A program made the translations under genes and the position numbers. The notes beneath the pieces were generated by a model. It had not been told where the DNA came from. It saw nothing but the letters and a program-made list of their open reading frames with translations, and did no database searches. Below, piece after piece: positions 58,611 to 64,000 of a stretch of DNA of 64,000 nucleotides (the first letter of the stretch is position 1; each line of letters opens with the position of its first letter). This DNA is from Tachypleus tridentatus (lineage: Eukaryota > Arthropoda > Merostomata > Xiphosura > Limulidae), in NCBI RefSeq assembly GCF_004210375.1, contig NC_134829.1, positions 52,568,107 to 52,632,106 on the forward strand, written 5' to 3'.

Positions 58611-59283
58611 GATATAAGGGATCTGTGAAGTTAACTACGATGGATACACATAATGTACCACTTCTGGAATAAAGATATAACTGCATTGAACTGTTCACTT
58701 ATTAATCACATTATAAACTACACGTGACTCTGTTTGTACTGTGTATATTTCTAAATTAGTATGGTAGGTCAAATCAACCACTTAGAAATAAGGCCACGTC
58801 AAGTAAATTTTCACACATGTGCACGAATTACACAACGTTATCACATAACGTTCAACAAGGGGTTGAAATCCGTATTATTATTTTCTACACTTGAAACTTT
58901 AATTGTCCAAGTTAATAGTTAATATGTAACTCAATTACAATATTCCTAAAGGGTTAAATGTTTTTAACACAATTATTGAACTAAATGTTTTATTAGTTTA
59001 TCATTCAATATTACACATAATTCACAGTTATTTTGAAATTTTAATTAACTGTATAGTTTAAAACAACAGGTTACAAACTAGGACTAGTAGGAAAATTATC
59101 AAATAATTGTAATAAATAATCTAAAACTAGACGCTAAATAATGTTTCAAAGAACCTCGTTTTTTTGTAGACATTATAAACAAAGTAGTATTGTTGATAAT
59201 GTATATGTCTTTCACTTTGTACGATACAAGTGATTATTGAGAAAGAAAAAGTTTTGAAGAAAGCGTCGAACGAACAAACGATC
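58611..59283. other. Spacer without a recognised gene
   Basis: AT-rich. The 63-codon minus-strand frame at 59127 has no recognisable feature. Confidence 0.45.
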
Positions 59284-59388
59284 AGGCCCGACATCGCCAG
59301 GTGGTTAAGGCACTTCATCGGAATCTGAGGGACACGGGTTGAATCCCTAACACTAAAATATGCTCGCCGTTTCCAGCCGTGGGGGTTA
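59284..59388 (+). mobile_element. SINE family A, cut by the N gap
   Basis: AGGCCCGACATCGCCAGGTG, GGACACGGGTTGAATCCC, TGCTCGCCGTTTCCAGCC and GTGGGGGTTA, then N. The contig breaks inside the repeat. Confidence 0.85.
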
Positions 59389-59888
59389 NNNNNNNNNNNN
59401 NNNNNNNNNNNNNNNNNNNNNNNNNNNNNNNNNNNNNNNNNNNNNNNNNNNNNNNNNNNNNNNNNNNNNNNNNNNNNNNNNNNNNNNNNNNNNNNNNNNN
59501 NNNNNNNNNNNNNNNNNNNNNNNNNNNNNNNNNNNNNNNNNNNNNNNNNNNNNNNNNNNNNNNNNNNNNNNNNNNNNNNNNNNNNNNNNNNNNNNNNNNN
59601 NNNNNNNNNNNNNNNNNNNNNNNNNNNNNNNNNNNNNNNNNNNNNNNNNNNNNNNNNNNNNNNNNNNNNNNNNNNNNNNNNNNNNNNNNNNNNNNNNNNN
59701 NNNNNNNNNNNNNNNNNNNNNNNNNNNNNNNNNNNNNNNNNNNNNNNNNNNNNNNNNNNNNNNNNNNNNNNNNNNNNNNNNNNNNNNNNNNNNNNNNNNN
59801 NNNNNNNNNNNNNNNNNNNNNNNNNNNNNNNNNNNNNNNNNNNNNNNNNNNNNNNNNNNNNNNNNNNNNNNNNNNNNNNNNNNNNNNN
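59389..59888. other. Assembly gap of exactly 500 N
   Basis: A round-number gap is normally a placeholder of unknown true length inserted at a scaffold join. Any frame reported across it is meaningless. Confidence 0.99.
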
Positions 59889-60575
59889 TTTTTAAAGTCG
59901 AAAAGTAGTTTAAAAGGTGGAAGCGTTGAAGAAAATATAGTAGTTTCTACCGTTTGAAAATTAAGTATTAAAGATAAAGATACACATTTTAAATGCCTCA
60001 GAAGGAACTGCTTGTTTAAAAGAGACCTTTAAGGAAAGGCGAGATATTTAGTCGTTTGAAAATACAAAAGGATTTACATTTTTAAGAATGAGAAAAATTG
60101 AGGTTAGGTACAATTCTCATGTGACTATAAAGACAATGGTTGCTGAATTGGTGACTAAACTGCCAGGTAATCTGGTGACTAAGGAAAGCGACTTTAAATC
60201 CAAGCGCCAATGTTGATTCCGTTTACGGGCAATAAATTACCAAAAATATATCTTACCGTATTTGTAACTATGGTTTGTGCTCTCAGTCAGACTGATGTTA
60301 CTTCGAAATTCATTTATTTTACTTGATGTGAGAACCATTGAGCTTGTAAATATAAAATAATTCTGTAATAATTTAAATAGGTAAAATGTAAGACAGTAAC
60401 TTCAGTCATTTAAAACCTAACAATCGGTAAAATAGCGCAAATGTAAGCAAGAAAGCAGAAATTGTAGCAACAAGTTTACCCGTATTTACTACATGAACTT
60501 TAGAAACATAACTAGGCTTAGCAGCTGAATAGGCGAGGAGATATACAAAAGTACCGTCACGGAAATAAACAGATT

Positions 60576-61092
60576 ACACTATGTAACAAAATTTTTCTTT
60601 TTCTTGTTCCTGGGCAGAAAGTGTAATTTCCCAGTTGCTTATGCCTAAAGTGAGTGGAAAAGACCTATTTTTCTCTTCAAACTTTGAAGAGAAACTTGGG
60701 AGCGTATAACGAAATGGGAGACCAAATTTGGGGGCTGATACGTGAAAGTGATTTACATTACAGTCGCAAATCTCGAAAACTAGTCACTTCTAAATATTTT
60801 TGTATAACATTAGTATAAATACATGTAAATCTTGATTCATACGTTTGTTTTATTCAGACCTTATGTAAATGAAAATGTGCAAATTTGCCCGTTTTTACAT
60901 AGAAAATAGGTTAATTTCTAAATTTCATTATCCAGGTCACAAAAACAAAGTTTGAAGGGAATAATGGCCATTTTCTGCACTTTTACAACATAAGCAATTA
61001 AGAAATAACACATACTATCCAGGAACAAAATTTGTGTTACATGGAAGAAATAACACATACTATCCAGGAACAAAATTTGTGTTACATAATGT
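60576..61092 (+). mobile_element. Internally deleted CACTATG transposon, copy in duplicated segment
   Basis: Same structure as 35357-35874, including the doubled 46-bp right end. The shared insertion shows the two segments separated after the transposon arrived. Confidence 0.8.
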
Positions 61093-61948
61093 AATAATAA
61101 GGATTTTTTGAGGTTCAGGCTGTAATCAGAAATATTTGCGTTTATTAGTTTGGATGTTAGATAGTCTTATGTGTGTCATTATAGTCCTAGCGGTGGCAGT
61201 GAAAAACAATATCAAGTCACATTAAAATGTATTTCATAAAACTACAACAACAGTGGTTTTCACAAGGTAATTAAACAGATCGCGTATAATCATGTGTGAG
61301 AGTATAGATTTGGAGAAGTAATGTAATTCTTATCTTTACTTGTTTCACAAACCATCAGTGTAGGAAGTGACGTAAAATAACAGGTTTTAAAGCGTTTTTA
61401 ACTGTCTTTTATTTTTATATAAAAAATGGAGCAACAGTGTACCAAAATAATGTCAAAATAGACTTATCTATCACTGGCGTTCTTCGTACAGCTCAACCTG
61501 AAGAACAAACTTGTAAAGATCCAGAAATTCAGTTATGCATGAGTAGAGAAATAATGTCGAGCCTGTTTTGTTTTAAAGATGACGTAGTGGTTTAAACGTT
61601 CGTTTTTCTTATGTGTTGATGATAAAACCAAATCGTGTTAAAAAACGACACTTTAATAAAGTCCAACAGAAACATGTAGGCAATGCCTGACTGAACGCTT
61701 GGTGTGTAATGAATATAGCAAAAACATTAAGGTTTTAATATAGAAAATGTTTCTGCGTTCAGTCTTTGCACAGCTGCACTGCACTGCACTCGGGCTGTTA
61801 CAGTTGTTGTTCAGCAACCGAAGACGTGGTTTTATCTCGAAGTTAGGTTTAAAGGGGCGTAAATCCCGCCGTGAAAATTACAGTACACTAAATACTATAT
61901 ATGTAAAAACGGCTCGTTTGGGTTGAGAAAATATTTTACGTAGAGGAG

Positions 61949-61988
61949 CGAACAATGTTTCGATCTTCTTCGGTCATCGTCAGGTTCA
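61949..61988 (-). ncRNA. Hammerhead-like motif, duplicated copy
   Basis: Like 36730-36770 but with GATC-GAAAC, so the CTGACGA and GAAA cores are both intact here. Stem II has one mismatch. Confidence 0.45.
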
Positions 61989-62120
61989 CAAAGAAAGAAA
62001 GAGGTAACTGACCGGAAGCTGACCACATGTTTAAAAGGGGTTGTGTAACTGAGTTTCGGAATGTAGAGGTCATTGTTAGATGTTTGAATATATAATTTTA
62101 TATTATTTATTATTTTATTT

Positions 62121-62800
62121 TTAATATAGGTATAAAGGTGTTCCTTTGTATTGGTTTACTTTGGGCTTGAGTTGTTGTATAAGTAAGGCTTCTTAAATTT
62201 TGCGTCTGTTTATGTTTGTTTCTTTATTTACTATTTGAGTGTTTTCTATGGTTATGTTGTGTTTATTTGATTGGCAGTATTCGAAAACGTGTGAAGATGA
62301 CTTTTTTATGTTCTTTGAATCTGGTTTCCACTTATCTACATGTTTCTCCAATATGGAAGTCGTGGCAGTTATCACATTGTATTTTGTAAATAATGTTGGT
62401 GTGGTGTTTGTCAGTTTAGTTTTTACATAGTATAGACCTAAGTTTTGTGCCTGGTTTTTGAACAAATTTGGTATTAACCGGAATGCCATATTTTGTTACT
62501 AGTTTTTGCCAAATGTTGGTTATTTTTCTGCTGATGTCGGGAATATATGGTATACAGCAGTATATGGTTTCGTGATTTTTTGATTCGTGAGATATATTTG
62601 CTTTTGTTGGTTGATTTTGCTTTCTGTCTAGGTGTGTGCGTATAATGTTTTCTACGGTTTGTGGAGGAAACTTATTGATGTTGATGAAGTATTGTTTTAT
62701 TTTGTCTAATTCATCGTTAATTTTATTTTGTGAGCATAGTTTTATGGCTTTGTTTATTTGGTTTCTTAGTATTTTGAGTTTTTGTTTTGTTTTGTTACAC
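62121..62800 (-). pseudogene. Penelope GIY-YIG endonuclease fragment, second copy
   Basis: Carries the same lesions as 36901-37576, including the stop after RRKI. The extra homopolymer bases join different pieces, so a 98-codon frame (62193-62489) appears here and not in copy 1. Confidence 0.7.
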
Positions 62801-63933
62801 CCCTTTCAAACATGTGGTCAGCTTCCGGTTAGTTACCTCTTTCTTTCTTTGTGAACTTGACGATGACCGAAGAAGGTCGAAACATTGTTCGCTCCTCTAC
62901 CTAAAATATTTTCTCAACCCAAATGAGCCGTTTTTACATATCTATTTCTCTACAAGTGGGTTTTCTCGACATCACTGATTTGTACACTAAATTATTAAGT
63001 GTTGTAACTTCACCAACTGACAACGCCTTGTTACGTAGTATTTTTTTCTTTGTTTTAAGATTGATTGCGCATAAACGTCTGCATTACTTTGGGTAACTAG
63101 TATTTATAAAGCATTGAAATACAACTCGCGAAAATGTGATTCCAGCACCGTAACTCGACGTATATGAAAGGTGAAATCCGACAATACCAAGAAAAGTAAG
63201 TCTTCATCAGGTCAGTAGGTCCGTAACCTTGAATGTATAGGAGCCAATCACACGGTTACTTTTTTATACGTCTTGCGCGGGTTTTCTTGAACCACAAATC
63301 ATAATCATTCAACATTCGATCCTAACTGGACAATACTGCCAGTAATGAATTTAATCCAAATATCTCATAGTTTTCAAACATTTTGATCTACGTAATAGAT
63401 CACTCTGTATTAAACATACTGAAAGTGTCTTTGATCTACTAATAATAATTCTATTAATGACAAGACTGGTAACAGAATTTGTTGTTTTGGCGCAAAGCTA
63501 CACAGTAGTCTATCTCTACCTATCATTGGAATGGAATCCTCGATTTTTACCACAGTAATTCTGTAAATTTACCACTAACTGATGACGAGACAGTGACATC
63601 TAAAAGTTAAGCTATGACTGAAGACGGTAACAAGTTAAAGTTAAGAAGTGGCTGTGGGGCTTCTCCTAGGTAATTTGCCGCTGATACGAAAAATCTCTAA
63701 TCGACTGGAATTCGAACATGGTCAGAATATATCTCACTCAATGAACTTTTGTTGTTGTTTTTCTCTAGTCCCGATAATTATTTAGGGACAAAAACATTAA
63801 TTCCTAAAATGTTGAACGAACGTTGTAACCTTTGTTAACGCGAAAAAAAATTGTAATATTTACAGACAATTAGAGACAAATCTTTATATTTTGTTTCAGA
63901 GATTTGTTATTTTGTACTCAAATATTTACTTAC

Positions 63934-64000
63934 TGAAAATAACCTCCGTTCCCTCCACCACCACCATAACCAGTAGCTGATGATTTTAGATCTTCGGCAT
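63934..64000 (-). CDS. Cuticle-type gene exon 2, second copy, cut by the window end
   Basis: The visible 67 bases match exon 2 (38712-38778), with the same TCA/GTAAGT donor. The rest of the exon, and exon 1, would lie to the right of the window. Exon 3 is not seen: its expected place is in or beyond the 500-N gap. It is either an allelic duplicate in the assembly or a second gene. Confidence 0.7.

Larger units (their letters stand above)
61894..62981 (-). mobile_element. Penelope-like element, copy in duplicated segment
   Basis: Same element as 36675-37757 with the same GTACACTAAAT flanks (61883-61893 and 62982-62992). Several T-runs are one base longer, which changes the apparent reading frames. 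Confidence 0.85.
59912..64000. repeat. Duplicated segment, copy 2
   Basis: Near-identical to 34691-38778 in the same orientation (offset 25221-25222 at the ends). It begins about 23 bases after the gap and continues to the window end. It contains the same deleted CACTATG transposon (60576-61092) and the same Penelope-like element with the same 11-bp duplication. Confidence 0.95.

Noticed and set aside
26700-59388. Other tRNA-like A-box and B-box pairs as tRNA genes
   Set aside because: All are heads of SINE A, B, C or D copies with attached bodies, and several have damaged boxes.
59360-59957. Open frames spanning the N run
   Set aside because: They consist of unknown bases and have no meaning.

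Overview
This is an animal nuclear sequence: AT-rich, intron-containing, and crowded with tRNA-derived SINEs, a Penelope-like element, DNA-transposon remnants and at least seven tandem arrays. The dominant SINE (family A) and the chitinous-cuticle type of the only good gene look to me like a horseshoe crab (Xiphosura) or another chelicerate. That assignment is from recognition, not from a search.

Layout. From 1 to about 26240 there is one huge satellite of 66-bp monomers (about 390 copies): a distinct subfamily at the left edge (1-420), a homogenised core, a right third with visible block amplification, and a decayed right flank. From 26.2 to 31.6 kb come SINEs, a transposon of 1.5 kb with CACTATG-type ends and a cluster of heat-shock-element-like motifs, and a possible LTR-retrotransposon remnant, followed by a second, short 66-bp minisatellite. 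From 33.7 to 40.8 kb lies the one convincing gene, a three-exon minus-strand gene for a secreted 128-residue Gly/Tyr/His-rich cuticle-type protein. Its introns hold SINEs, an internally deleted copy of the CACTATG transposon and a 1.1-kb Penelope-like element bounded by an 11-bp target-site duplication. From 41 to 59.4 kb there is no supported gene: SINEs of four families (one nested inside another with a clean 13-bp duplication), a 153-bp hairpin-like solo Penelope element, a third Penelope remnant, and arrays with periods of about 36, 26, 59, 53 and 43 bp.

A run of exactly 500 N (59389-59888) is followed by a near-identical second copy of 34691-38778 that runs to the window end and breaks off inside exon 2 of the cuticle gene. 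The two copies share the same transposon insertions and differ mostly by single-base homopolymer length, so I favour an unmerged haplotype or a false duplication at a scaffold join over an old gene duplication.

I found no CRISPR, operon, rRNA or free-standing tRNA gene. The long open frames in the satellite come from a 66-bp (22-codon) period and are not supported as genes. The observations most worth follow-up are the heat-shock-element cluster inside the transposon, the hammerhead-like motifs in the Penelope terminal repeats, the tail module shared by four SINE families, and the structure of the satellite.
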